From positions 9,407 to 73,406 of the forward strand of contig NZ_JBBEBZ010000164.1 in the NCBI RefSeq assembly GCF_040882075.1: DNA of 64,000 nucleotides. Direction: 5' to 3'. This document shows, piece by piece, positions 1 to 7,305 of this stretch. Origin of the DNA: Nitriliruptor sp040882075. Lineage in GTDB: Bacteria > Actinomycetota > Nitriliruptoria > Nitriliruptorales > Nitriliruptoraceae. Position numbers and translations under genes: made by a program. The notes beneath the pieces were generated by a model, which saw only the letters and a list, made by a program, of their open reading frames with translations, was not told where the DNA came from and searched no databases. Every line of letters starts with the position of its first letter. The first letter of the stretch is position 1.

Positions 1-2892
1 CTCGTAACGCTCGGCGAGCGCGGCCGCCGCCCGGGTGGGATCGCCGACGCGGTACTCGGCGGTGCAGATCACGGTCGGTTCGCCCTCCATGGTCAGAAGG
101 GTCGGTGGCGCCTCGAGCGCCGCCACCCAGGCACAGATCGCCACAGCGCCGGGGTCGGTGTCGAGCAGGGCGAGGACCGCGTCCCGATGTTGCACCGGCA
201 CCCGGACCGCCCCGCCGGACAGCTGGTGGCTGTGATGGTCGGGCAACACCCGCGCGAACAGCGCCTGGCCGGCGGTGAACTGATGGCTGCCGGCGCGCTC
301 CCGCACACCCACGCGGTCTCCAGAGCGAAGGTCGAGCAGCTCGAGACCCACACCGGCGTCCACCTCGACGACCTCGTACAGCGAGCGGCGCGTGCCGACC
401 CAGCTGGTGGCCAACTCGCGCTCGTCGTCGGGGAGCAGCACGCCGCGCTGGACGAGGAACCGCTCGAGGCCGCCCGCCTCGAACATCGCGGCGTCGACCA
501 CGACCCCATCGTCGACGGCGCGTTCGAGACGTCGGTCGTCGGTCGCGTCGCCCGCGCGTGCCTCGATCAGCGGCAGCAACAGGCCCCGGTGGAGCGGCCG
601 GGTGAGGTGGCTCATGACCTTGTCGAGCAGCCATCCGACACGGTCCGGCAGCGGGCCGCCGCCGACCCGGTCGCAGCACTTCTTGAACTTGCGTCCCGAG
701 GCACAGGGGCAGGCGTCGTTGCGGCCGACGCTGCGGGCCGCGACACGACGGCCCTCCAGACGCGTCACGCGGAGGTCGTCGCCTGGCACGCCGGCCCGTC
801 GCAGGTGGCTGAGTGCGCCGGCGACATCGCCGCGGTCCTCGAGGTACCACGCGAGATCCTCGTGCGCGGGCGCGCACGCCGGGTCTCGGGCGGCGCGCCG
901 CAGCGCGGTCTCCGCGGCCAGTGTCTGCCCGCGAGCTTCTGCGACGCGCGCGACGACGAGGTCGAGCGCCGAAGCAGCGGCCCCGCGCGCATGGGGCCGC
1001 AAGACCCGCTCGAAGCGCTCGAGGGCGCCGACGCCGGCGTCGAGCCCGCCGATGTCGAGGGGGCCGGTGCCGAGCTGGAGGTCGACCAGCGCCTCGGCCA
1101 CCTCCGGTGCCAGGCGCAGCATGGGCGTGAGGTTGTCGGCGAGGTCGGCGGGCAGCTCCTCGAGCTCATCGCGCTCGCACAGGTCCAGGGCGGCCTCGAG
1201 GATGCCGACCGCCTGGGCCTCCATCTCGTCGAGCCCGTAGACCTCGGCGAGCAGCAGCGCGCGCACCTCGTCCTGCGGCGCCGACTCGTCCGGCCCGTCG
1301 GGGTCGAACACCTCGGCGTCATCGTGGGCGAGTCCGGCGCGGTCGAGCAGCTCGGCGAGCGGAGCGGTCGCCCGGCAGAAGGTGACGGGGAAGTGAGTGA
1401 CGGTCTCGAGCACCAGCTCCGGTGCGTCGAGGGGTCCCCCGACCACGTTCGTCGCGCCGAGCGCAGCGAAGGTGTCTGCCAGGTGCTGCGCGGCGAGCTC
1501 GGCGTCCTCGTCGTCGAGGCCGTCGTCCGACACCCGAGTGACGGTCAGCCGACCGTCCTCCACTCGGCAGGCGACGAGGTCGCCGGCTGCGAGCCCGGCG
1601 GGTAGCCAGCCGGGCGGACCGAACAACGAGCTGCCACGCCGCTCGTCGAACGGGTACGCCGGATCGAGCATCCGCACCGCGCGGCCATCGTGGAGGGCCG
1701 GAGGGGGCAGGAAGGTCACCATCAGCGGAAGGTCGGGCATGACCTCGAGGCGCTGCTCCGCGAGCTCGAGTCCCGTCACGCGGTGGGTGAAGGTCCGGCC
1801 TTCGACCAGGCTGGGCAGGTAGACCAGCCGACGATCGCGCAGCCGCAGCATCCCCGGCACGTCCCAGAGCAGGTCGCGCATCTCCTCCAGCTCGGCAGCG
1901 TCGACGACGCCGTCTCGAACGAGCCGGTCGGCCACCTCCTGCTCGGTCAGCGGGCTGCTGGTCGTCAACAGTTCGCGCACCGCGAGCACCACCGCGGTCT
2001 CGACATCGTTGAGACCCCAGTCCTCCAGATCCTCGCCGGAGCGCTCCACCCACGTCACGTCCGCAACCTGGTCGTCGAGGTCAGCATCGTCGAGGGCGGC
2101 GTCGTCGTCCGCGACCGCCCGGAGCGCCGGGAGCGCCGGGAGCGCCGGGAGCGCCGGGAGCGCCGGGAGCGCCGGGATGTCGTCACGCGCGTCACGCGCG
2201 TCACGCGCAGGACTCCATGCCGCCGCAGCGGCGCGCGGGAGCACCCAGGCGCCCACGGTGGTCAGTCGAGCGTCGTCAGGACCGTCGACCACGACGCCGG
2301 CGGCGTCCCAGGCCAGGAGCACCAGGAAGAAGCCGTGCTCGATGATCTCTCGCTCGTCAGCCTCCAAGGGAGGTTCCTCGACCTCATCGACCTCATCGGC
2401 CGCGAACCCGTGGTCGACCAATGCCGACGGCGTGGCGTCCGAGCCCGGGCCCGCGCGAACGGCTCCCAAGATCGCGCCGACCCAGTCGACCAGCTCGAGC
2501 GTCATGATCGACGCCGCCTCGTCAGGAGGCAGGCCCGGATCCTCGACCATCGAGATGGTGGCGGCGACCGCGGCGATGAGCAGCGTCCCGTCGTCGAGGT
2601 CATCCGGCCGCTCGATGCCCGCCGCCTGCAACATCCACCTCGCGGGAGTCGCCCCTCGTGCGTGGGCGCGCCGCAGACCACCCGCGGCCGCCGAGAGCTG
2701 CTGGTCGGAGGGCGTCGGCACAGCGACCTCGGAGAGGCCCAGCGCGACCACCTCCGCGGCGTGGCGTTCAGCCTCGGCCCACGCCTCCATGAGCTCCTCC
2801 TCGAACTCCACGTCGTCGTCGAGCGCGTCCCACCACACGCCGTGGTCGTCATCGCGCCCATCACGATCGTTGCCGTCGCTCTCGCCTGTCAT
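1..2892 (-). CDS. SEC-C metal-binding motif protein (3' end beyond the left edge)
   Basis: The open frame runs from an ATG at 2892 to the left edge without a stop, giving at least 964 codons. I confirmed it by translating the minus strand in the frame with codons starting at positions divisible by 3. Residues about 728-740 read CPCASGRKFKKCC, the zinc-binding SEC-C motif also found at the C terminus of SecA. The N-terminal third is acidic and is interrupted by a repetitive Ala-Leu-Pro stretch near residues 241-263. The part before the SEC-C motif looks helical and TPR-like. A further domain of unknown function follows and is cut by the window edge. The cellular role is unknown; SEC-C usually marks a protein- or nucleic-acid-binding module. 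Confidence 0.75.
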   Translation of the reverse strand, partial: MTGESDGNDRDGRDDDHGVWWDALDDDVEFEEELMEAWAEAERHAAEVVALGLSEVAVPTPSDQQLSAAAGGLRRAHARGATPARWMLQAAGIERPDDLDDGTLLIAAVAATISMVEDPGLPPDEAASIMTLELVDWVGAILGAVRAGPGSDATPSALVDHGFAADEVDEVEEPPLEADEREIIEHGFFLVLLAWDAAGVVVDGPDDARLTTVGAWVLPRAAAAAWSPARDARDARDDIPALPALPALPALPALPALRAVADDDAALDDADLDDQVADVTWVERSGEDLEDWGLNDVETAVVLAVRELLTTSSPLTEQEVADRLVRDGVVDAAELEEMRDLLWDVPGMLRLRDRRLVYLPSLVEGRTFTHRVTGLELAEQRLEVMPDLPLMVTFLPPPALHDGRAVRMLDPAYPFDERRGSSLFGPPGWLPAGLAAGDLVACRVEDGRLTVTRVSDDGLDDEDAELAAQHLADTFAALGATNVVGGPLDAPELVLETVTHFPVTFCRATAPLAELLDRAGLAHDDAEVFDPDGPDESAPQDEVRALLLAEVYGLDEMEAQAVGILEAALDLCERDELEELPADLADNLTPMLRLAPEVAEALVDLQLGTGPLDIGGLDAGVGALERFERVLRPHARGAAASALDLVVARVAEARGQTLAAETALRRAARDPACAPAHEDLAWYLEDRGDVAGALSHLRRAGVPGDDLRVTRLEGRRVAARSVGRNDACPCASGRKFKKCCDRVGGGPLPDRVGWLLDKVMSHLTRPLHRGLLLPLIEARAGDATDDRRLERAVDDGVVVDAAMFEAGGLERFLVQRGVLLPDDERELATSWVGTRRSLYEVVEVDAGVGLELLDLRSGDRVGVRERAGSHQFTAGQALFARVLPDHHSHQLSGGAVRVPVQHRDAVLALLDTDPGAVAICAWVAALEAPPTLLTMEGEPTVICTAEYRVGDPTRAAAALAERYE

Positions 2893-2904
2893 CGCCACCT
2901 CGAC

Positions 2905-3160
2905 CCATCCCGGAAACCACCGTACGTCGGCGACGCCAGTGGTCGCGCTCGCTCACCGACACGATCTTCAGGAGCTCGTCGTAGGTGAAGCGGCTGGGAT
3001 GCTCGCGGTAGGCGCCCCAGACGTCTCGACAGCCTCGTCCTCTCGGCCGAGCTTACGAAGCACCTTCACCTTCATCCACCCCAGCGAACCCGCCGGGGTC
3101 CAGCGCGGCCTCGATCTCGCGCTCGAGCGGGTCGGGCTTGCCCCGTGGTCGGCCACTCAC
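2905..3160 (-). pseudogene. possible decayed short gene
   Basis: A GTG at 3160 opens a peptide starting VSGRPRGKPDPLEREIEAAL that stops at 3053. A different frame further on contains YREHPSRFTYDELLKIVS, which also looks protein-like. The two pieces together suggest a small gene broken by frameshifts. I do not recognise the family with certainty. Otherwise this roughly 290-base stretch holds nothing I can name. Confidence 0.25.
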
Positions 3161-3181
3161 AGCCCCATCTGCTCCTGTTCG

Positions 3182-3412
3182 GTGCGAACCGCCCGGAACC
3201 TGTGGAAGGTCGACAAGCTCGAGGGCAAGCCCTGCGTCCGTGGCCTGCGCATCACCGTGGAGACCGTGGTCCGCCTGGTCGCCGCCGGCTGGTCGTTCGA
3301 TCAGATCCTCGAGGAGTACCCCGACCTCGAACAAGCTGACATCCAGCAGGCGCTGGAGTACGCGGCCGCAGCGACCGACGTGCACGTGCATCGGCTCCGC
3401 TCCCCCGCGTGA
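3182..3412 (+). CDS. DUF433 family antitoxin
   Basis: This protein of 76 residues contains GKPCVRGLRITVETVVRLVA followed by an ILEEYPDLEQADIQQALEYAA segment. Together these are the hallmark of DUF433, a winged-helix antitoxin family (VapB45-like). The GTG at 3182 gives the usual family length; no clear ribosome binding site precedes it. The stop overlaps the GTG of the next gene at 3409 (GTGA), so the two are translated as a pair. DUF433 proteins normally neutralise a DUF5615 PIN-like toxin, which is what follows here. Confidence 0.75.
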   Translation: MRTARNLWKVDKLEGKPCVRGLRITVETVVRLVAAGWSFDQILEEYPDLEQADIQQALEYAAAATDVHVHRLRSPA

Positions 3413-3779
3413 AGCTACTCATCGATGAGAACCTGCCACCGCGGCTCGCGGGTCTGCTCACCGAGGCTGGCCACGCCGCCGTGCACGTCCGCGACCTCGA
3501 GGCAGCCGGATCGTCCGACCGGCAGATCATCGACCTCGGGCTCGCCGACGGGCGGACCATCGTCTCGGCTGACACCGACTTCGGAGCGCTTCTGGCTTCG
3601 ACGGGCGCCACACAGCACCTTCCGTCATCCTCGTCCGCGAGGTGGTCGATCGCCGCCCACCGGAGCTCGCCGACCTCCTGACCGCTTGCATCGAGCAGCT
3701 CGAGGCCCAGCTCACCGGAGGGGCGATGGTCGCACTCACCCCCGCCGGGGCCCGGGTTCGCCGACTCCCGCTGCTGTAG
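3409..3779 (+). pseudogene. DUF5615 PIN-like toxin, frameshifted
   Basis: The N-terminal part has the family signatures MKLLIDENLPPRLAGLL and DRQIIDLGLADGRTIVSADT. The conserved continuation SVILVREVVDRRPPELADLL is in another frame, starting near 3622, and runs to a TAG at 3777-3779. A one-base shift inside the cagcacctt stretch around 3612-3620 separates the two. As written, the product stops at 3681 with a scrambled tail of about 20 residues and would lack the C-terminal strand and helix. Either the toxin is inactivated or there is a sequencing error. It is paired with the DUF433 antitoxin just upstream. Confidence 0.7.
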
Positions 3780-3894
3780 ATCCGGTCGCCCCAGTTCCCT
3801 GCTGGGTTCCGCATGGCCCCAGTCCGAGGATCGCCGTGACACGCTTCAGGGTCCTCGCGCGTGTCTACAGCGACGGACCCCGCCCGACCCCTAC

Positions 3895-4303
3895 CCGCCC
3901 ACGCCCAGCATCCCGGAGGCCACCTGGTACGTGCAGCCCAACGAGCCAGGCTGCTGGCAGGTCACGGCCGCAGACCGAGGGGAGGACCTGAGCTACACCT
4001 ACCTCATCGATGAGCACGAGGGCGAGGCATCCGTCGCGTCGCCTCGTCACCGACCCGGAGCTGGCCGGGCTGTGCGAGGACGTCGACAACGCGATCGCCG
4101 AGGGCTCGGCAGGTAGCTCGACCCCAGAGGACGCGCCCAAAGCCTTCCTCGACCAGATCCCGATCCTGCGAGACACAACCATCGCCGGCACCACGATCAC
4201 GCACCGAGGCAAGGTGGTCGGTGAGATCCAGCTGATCGAGTCTCCGGCCGGTGGCTACCTCATCACCCGCGCGAGCTGGTGCTACCCCGGCGGTTCGGAC
4301 TGA
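3895..4303 (+). pseudogene. decayed hypothetical gene in two frames
   Basis: One frame reads through EATWYVQPNEPGCWQVTAAD and YTYLIDEHEGE, up to about 4030. The next frame continues with DPELAGLCEDVDNAIAEGSA and ends GGYLITRASWCYPGGSD at a TGA at 4301-4303. Both halves look coding, and neither has a good start of its own. I infer one small gene with a frameshift near 4030. The family is not recognised. The 239 bases from 4304 to 4542 hold nothing else I can name. Confidence 0.3.
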
Positions 4304-4390
4304 GCCCAAGAACCACCGCAACCGAGATCTCGCCCCGACAGGTGGGTCAGCACGAGCTCGGCATCAACGGCACAAGATTCGTAGCAGGGT

Positions 4391-4408
4391 TCCAGTTTAC
4401 GTACTTCT
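4391..4408 (+). repeat. direct repeat copy 1 (tccagtttacgtacttct)
   Basis: This 18-base stretch recurs at 6029-6046 with a single mismatch. The two copies bracket the RES-Xre toxin-antitoxin pair and a gene fragment. They may be end repeats of an inserted segment or recombinase arm sites. Confidence 0.4.
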
Positions 4409-4542
4409 GTGTGCCTGGCTGACCGCGCACGACTTCTCGCCGGCTCACCATCGATCCCTCCTCGGTCACTCAGGACCGTAGCGAGGTACCGCCGACAGCC
4501 GAGTGCACGTGCGCGCCGGTGTGGATACTCGACGTCTGGCCA

Positions 4543-5070
4543 TCACGCGAGATCGGCGAGGTCGTCCCACCGCTCGACGAGTTCGGCCTCGATGAGGCTG
4601 CCGCCGAGCAGCTCGGGGAACACCACCAGGACCGTGTCGACACCGGTCGCGGAATAGGTGCGGATACCCTGGTCGCCGACCGCGTGGGCCTCGGTCCCGA
4701 GCTGCTGGCACACCCTCCAGTCGTCGGCAACGAGCTCGTCCTTGGTGATGCAGAGATGGGTGCGCGTCGCCGCGTCGGTGAGGTCGAGCACCCGGTGTAG
4801 GTCGAGTTCGTAGCGGTACAGCACTCGAGGCAGCAGCCCTTCCACCCCGACGACGTGCCGGGTGCCCTGCCGGGTCAACTCCGCGACCACGCACGGTCGG
4901 GTCTCGCACAGGTAGAGGGCCGGGAAGCTGCCAGGCGGATTGAACCGACCGCCGTTGATCCTTGCGCCCTCGCCACTGCGCGGGTCGTAGCGCGGCGACT
5001 GGTTCCGGAACGCAGTAGCGACGTGCGCTACGCGTGGGGCGGTGGCGATCCGGCTTCGGTCGAGCACCAT
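4543..5070 (-). CDS. RES domain toxin (NAD-degrading type)
   Basis: This protein of 175 residues belongs to the RES family. The conserved motif GGRFNPPGSFPALYLCE lies around residues 40-56, and a C-terminal YSATGVDTVLVVFPELL stretch is present. Studied RES toxins, such as MbcT, remove cellular NAD by phosphorolysis or hydrolysis. Its ATG overlaps the stop of the upstream antitoxin gene by one base (TGATG), as expected for a coupled toxin-antitoxin operon. It lies in the accessory region left of the tRNA-Ala repeats. The family assignment is firm; the enzymatic activity is inferred from relatives. Confidence 0.85.
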   Translation of the reverse strand: MVLDRSRIATAPRVAHVATAFRNQSPRYDPRSGEGARINGGRFNPPGSFPALYLCETRPCVVAELTRQGTRHVVGVEGLLPRVLYRYELDLHRVLDLTDAATRTHLCITKDELVADDWRVCQQLGTEAHAVGDQGIRTYSATGVDTVLVVFPELLGGSLIEAELVERWDDLADLA

Positions 5071-5405
5071 CAGGCGGTGACGCCCTCACCGATCGACAGG
5101 ATCGCCCCGATCACTCGGCGGTACTCGCCCTGCTCGATCAGGTCCATCGGCTTGTCGTAGTCCAGTGCGGGCACCGGGCTGCGGAGCCACAACCGGGCTG
5201 GCTCGTCGCGCATCACCTCGCGGAGGACGTCGATGACGGCCTTCAACTCGAGCAGCCGCTCCTCGTTCTGCCGGCGTGGCTCCGCCCCGGTGGTCGTCCA
5301 GCGAGCCACCGACCGAGGTGTTGTGCCGAGGATCCGCGCGATGTCGGGGGCGTCCACGATGGCGGACTCGAGCATGTCGTCGAGCAGCGTCGTGACTGTG
5401 CTCAT
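5070..5405 (-). CDS. Xre/MbcA/ParS-type antitoxin
   Basis: This protein of 111 residues has an N-terminal helix-turn-helix (DIARILGTTPRSVARW). A C-terminal toxin-binding domain ends in RSPVPALDYDKPMDLIEQGE, typical of DUF2384/MbcA antitoxins. I chose the ATG at 5405 because a GGAGGG box lies six bases upstream; an in-frame ATG at 5426 precedes that box. It is the first gene of the operon and should bind both the RES toxin and its own promoter. A perfect inverted repeat upstream (5456-5480) is the likely operator. Confidence 0.85.
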   Translation of the reverse strand: MSTVTTLLDDMLESAIVDAPDIARILGTTPRSVARWTTTGAEPRRQNEERLLELKAVIDVLREVMRDEPARLWLRSPVPALDYDKPMDLIEQGEYRRVIGAILSIGEGVTA

Positions 5406-5455
5406 CCGCGTCCCTCCGAGATACATGCTTGTGATTCAACACCCGTACGCGTATC

Positions 5456-5480
5456 TTACGTCGTTAGAACGTCGACGTAA
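5456..5480. promoter_or_regulatory. candidate operator of the RES-Xre operon
   Basis: The perfect 8-base inverted repeat ttacgtcg / cgacgtaa, with a 9-base spacer, lies about 50 bases upstream of the antitoxin start. On the minus strand a TAAGAT sequence that could serve as a -10 box overlaps its proximal arm. Autoregulation by the Xre antitoxin is usual for this family. Confidence 0.5.
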
Positions 5481-5535
5481 AGTCAGGTTATCAGCGACGG
5501 ACGGTCTCGGTTTCGGCCACGGTTACCTTCCACGG

Positions 5536-5772
5536 GTGGAGCTGGGCAACTACCGAGCCCTAGAGCGGGCGCTCGGTCTGCAGTCGCTGTTCGACCCCGA
5601 ACCGGTGTCCCTCCCCTGGGTCATCCTCGACGGCTCGTGGGTCACGACCAACCGCGACATCCTCCCGATGCTGAGGTCAGCGGGGACGCGCTACCTCATC
5701 GACACCTCCGCTTGGCGGTTCCAGACTGACAGCGCCTTCAGCGTCGCTCGCACGGGTGACCGAAGCACAGCA
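5536..5772 (+). pseudogene. N-terminal fragment of a hypothetical protein
   Basis: A GTG at 5536 opens a coding-looking stretch. It includes ELGNYRALERALGLQSLF, WVILDGSWVTTNRDILPML and GTRYLIDTSAWRF, after which the reading loses protein character. I infer the start of a longer gene cut off close to the tRNA repeat. The family is not recognised with confidence. Confidence 0.35.
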
Positions 5773-5805
5773 GGTCTCGTCGTTTCCAAGTTCGATGCGA
5801 CTGGA

Positions 5806-6027
5806 TCACGCCGAACGGGAGTGGCAAGCCGCGCGCCGCACCGCCACGAGCGTCAACACCGCCCTCTGTGAGGCGAGGCAGGTTTCGGCGAACTCCCAAC
5901 GGAGCACCTCGATAACCAACTCGCCGTTCTCCGACAGCGCGCTACTCGCAGCGAAGCGCCTGAACCCCGGCATCTCATGGTGTCGAATAGCGAGAACGGC
6001 TCTAGCCTTCTCAAACTGGAGCACCAC
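5806..6027 (-). CDS. small hypothetical ORF of doubtful status
   Basis: This 73-residue frame starts MVLQFEKARAVLAIRHHEM. It has a plausible amino-acid mix but no ribosome binding site, family or partner. Its start lies inside the inverted repeat at 6013-6035. It could be real or chance; I list it because the stretch is otherwise empty. Confidence 0.2.
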   Translation of the reverse strand: MVLQFEKARAVLAIRHHEMPGFRRFAASSALSENGELVIEVLRWEFAETCLASQRAVLTLVAVRRAACHSRSA

Positions 6028-6035
6028 TCCAGTTT
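6013..6035 (+). terminator. hairpin, possible terminator
   Basis: The perfect 9-base inverted repeat aaactggag / ctccagttt has a 5-base loop and is followed on the plus strand by a T. It may be a weak terminator or a protein-binding site, since repeats of cgtacttc lie directly after it. Confidence 0.35.
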
Positions 6036-6046
6036 TCGTACTTCTA
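6029..6046 (+). repeat. direct repeat copy 2 (tccagttttcgtacttct)
   Basis: This is the partner of the copy at 4391-4408, with one mismatch. A second cgtacttc follows immediately (6048-6055). Similar gaagtac direct repeats stand left of the next tRNA repeat at about 36669-36690, so these could be recombinase arm-type sites. Confidence 0.4.
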
Positions 6047-6083
6047 CGTACTTCCGGAACGCCGCGAACGAAAGGCGCTCAGA

Positions 6084-6119
6084 AAGAACGCCCCGTAGCG
6101 GGCGCTACGAGGCGTTCTT
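6084..6119 (-). terminator. terminator-like hairpin beside att copy A
   Basis: The stem is almost perfect: aagaacgcc pairs with ggcgttctt, and an inner cgtagcg pairs with cgctacg. Read on the minus strand it is followed by TTTCT. It lies just beyond the 3' end of the tRNA-Ala fragment, where a tRNA terminator would be expected, and may be the original chromosomal terminator of the tRNA. Confidence 0.7.
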
Positions 6120-6173
6120 CGGGTGGAGGTGATCGGATTTGAACCGACGGCCCCTTCGTTGCGAACGAAGTGC
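6120..6173 (-). repeat. tRNA-Ala 3'-half duplicate, putative att site A
   Basis: These 54 bases are identical to the 3' part of the complete tRNA-Ala(CGC) at 45066-45139, from the anticodon arm to the acceptor end plus a few flanking bases. The 5' half of the tRNA is absent here, so this is not a functional tRNA. Duplicated tRNA 3' ends in direct orientation are the usual scars of tyrosine-integrase elements. Confidence 0.8.
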
Positions 6174-6253
6174 CCTAAAGCGCGATCGACACATCAGAAA
6201 GGGCCTGAATAGCTGCGAATCAGGGCCGTAAACTGTAATCGAGGGTTTCGAGA

Positions 6254-6352
6254 TGTTGGCCTGCACCGCAGCTGCACCACAGCAAGATTCGGGGATCTAC
6301 GGCAGGTTCCCGCATCATCCCTCACCCGATTGTGGTGCCAGTGTGGTGCACC
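6254..6352. repeat. element-end repeat region next to att A
   Basis: About 100 bases resemble 36888-36985 next to att copy B, including a shared block ctacggcaggttccc and ctcacccgattgtgg. The stretch holds several copies of a short word in both orientations (tgcaccac, gtggtgc). This is typical of integrase or excisionase arm sites. No gene is evident between 6174 and 6528. Confidence 0.5.
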
Positions 6353-6528
6353 AGCCGTGCCCAGTCAGCCTGCCTGCACCGATTGTCGCTTGGCCGAGAC
6401 GCCCACCGAGCATCGCACCCGGGCAACCTTGCTGCCCACACCGACAGTGCGACGACACGTTCGCGGTGGCGCTCCGCCAGGCTATCTCTGTCCTTGCCGT
6501 CAACACCGCGACGGAGAGCCGTGAGGGC

Positions 6529-7022
6529 ATGGTCGTCATCCACGCCACCAGGAAGTTCCTCGACCGCGTCCCCACGCCGCCCTCCGACATCGACCAGCCG
6601 ACGGGACCGCTCGGAAGCTGGTACGCCACCGTGCTGTTCTGGAAGCCCCAGGTCGCGCCGCTGGTCGACGAGCACACCTACCTACCGCTGCTGATGCCCC
6701 TCGCGCCGGCAAGCCACGCCACGCTCCTCCAACGGTTCCCCGACGCGATCGAGACACTCCTCGCTGCCCACCACACCACGCACCGGCGCCCTTCGTCCGG
6801 GCGACCGCCGCAGCCGCACGAGAACCCGTCGTCCCCGGACCGCAACCGTCACGCCCTCGGTGTCATGAACGAGCTCGCACACCTCGCCCCCTTCCACCAC
6901 ACAGCCGGGGAGATCGATCTGTCACGCTTGCCTTCGACCTCGCCCGTACCCCGATCGGTCCGGTGTACACGACCCACGTCTCACCCGACCGCGCTCTCAC
7001 CGCCCTCACCCACAGCTCGTAG
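6529..7022 (+). pseudogene. DUF6933 family protein, frameshifted near its end
   Basis: From the ATG at 6529 the product reads MVVIHATRKFLDRV, then GPLGSWYATVLFW and RNRHALGVMNELAHL, the conserved blocks of DUF6933. The expected C-terminal helix (LAFDLARTPIGPVY) is in the next frame and runs to a TAG at 7020-7022. The shift lies around 6920-6930. The frame as written continues without homology to 7194. Function is unknown for the whole family. The shift may be decay at an island edge or a sequencing error. Confidence 0.6.
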
Positions 7023-7203
7023 CCGACAACACACCCGATCCGAGTCCCCGTTGTGTGCGGTGCGGCTCCGGGACGCCTCGCGACGCCGGTCATCCGTCCA
7101 TAGTCGGCTCCGCCTCGTGCCGCCTCGCGCGTGCGAGTGCTCGTTTTGGGCCGGGCCATCGAAGGTTCTGGGCAGGACGGGTGACGTTCAGTAGGGTCGC
7201 CGG

Positions 7204-7300
7204 CGACCGATCGCGGGAGCCCGTGGGAACGACGGGCTGAGAGGGTGGCCGCCACCACCGACCGTCAGCACCTGATCCGGGTAACGCCGGCGGAGGGAGG
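7204..7300 (+). promoter_or_regulatory. TPP riboswitch (THI element)
   Basis: The conserved THI-box words are in order: gggctgagaggg near 7233-7245 and cacctgatccgggtaacgcc near 7269-7288. They are followed by a GGAGGGAGG ribosome binding site and the thiC ATG at 7306. Thiamine pyrophosphate binding is expected to shut down thiC expression. Confidence 0.92.
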
Positions 7301-7305
7301 CATCG

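Noticed and set aside
187..1605. Long plus-strand open frame (472 residues) opposite the SEC-C gene
   Set aside because: The minus-strand frame has a clear SEC-C motif and coding-like composition throughout; the plus frame is an antisense shadow in GC-rich DNA.
6120..6200. Second tRNA-Ala gene
   Set aside because: Only the 3' half is present; the sequence departs from the tRNA after the anticodon stem and no D arm follows.
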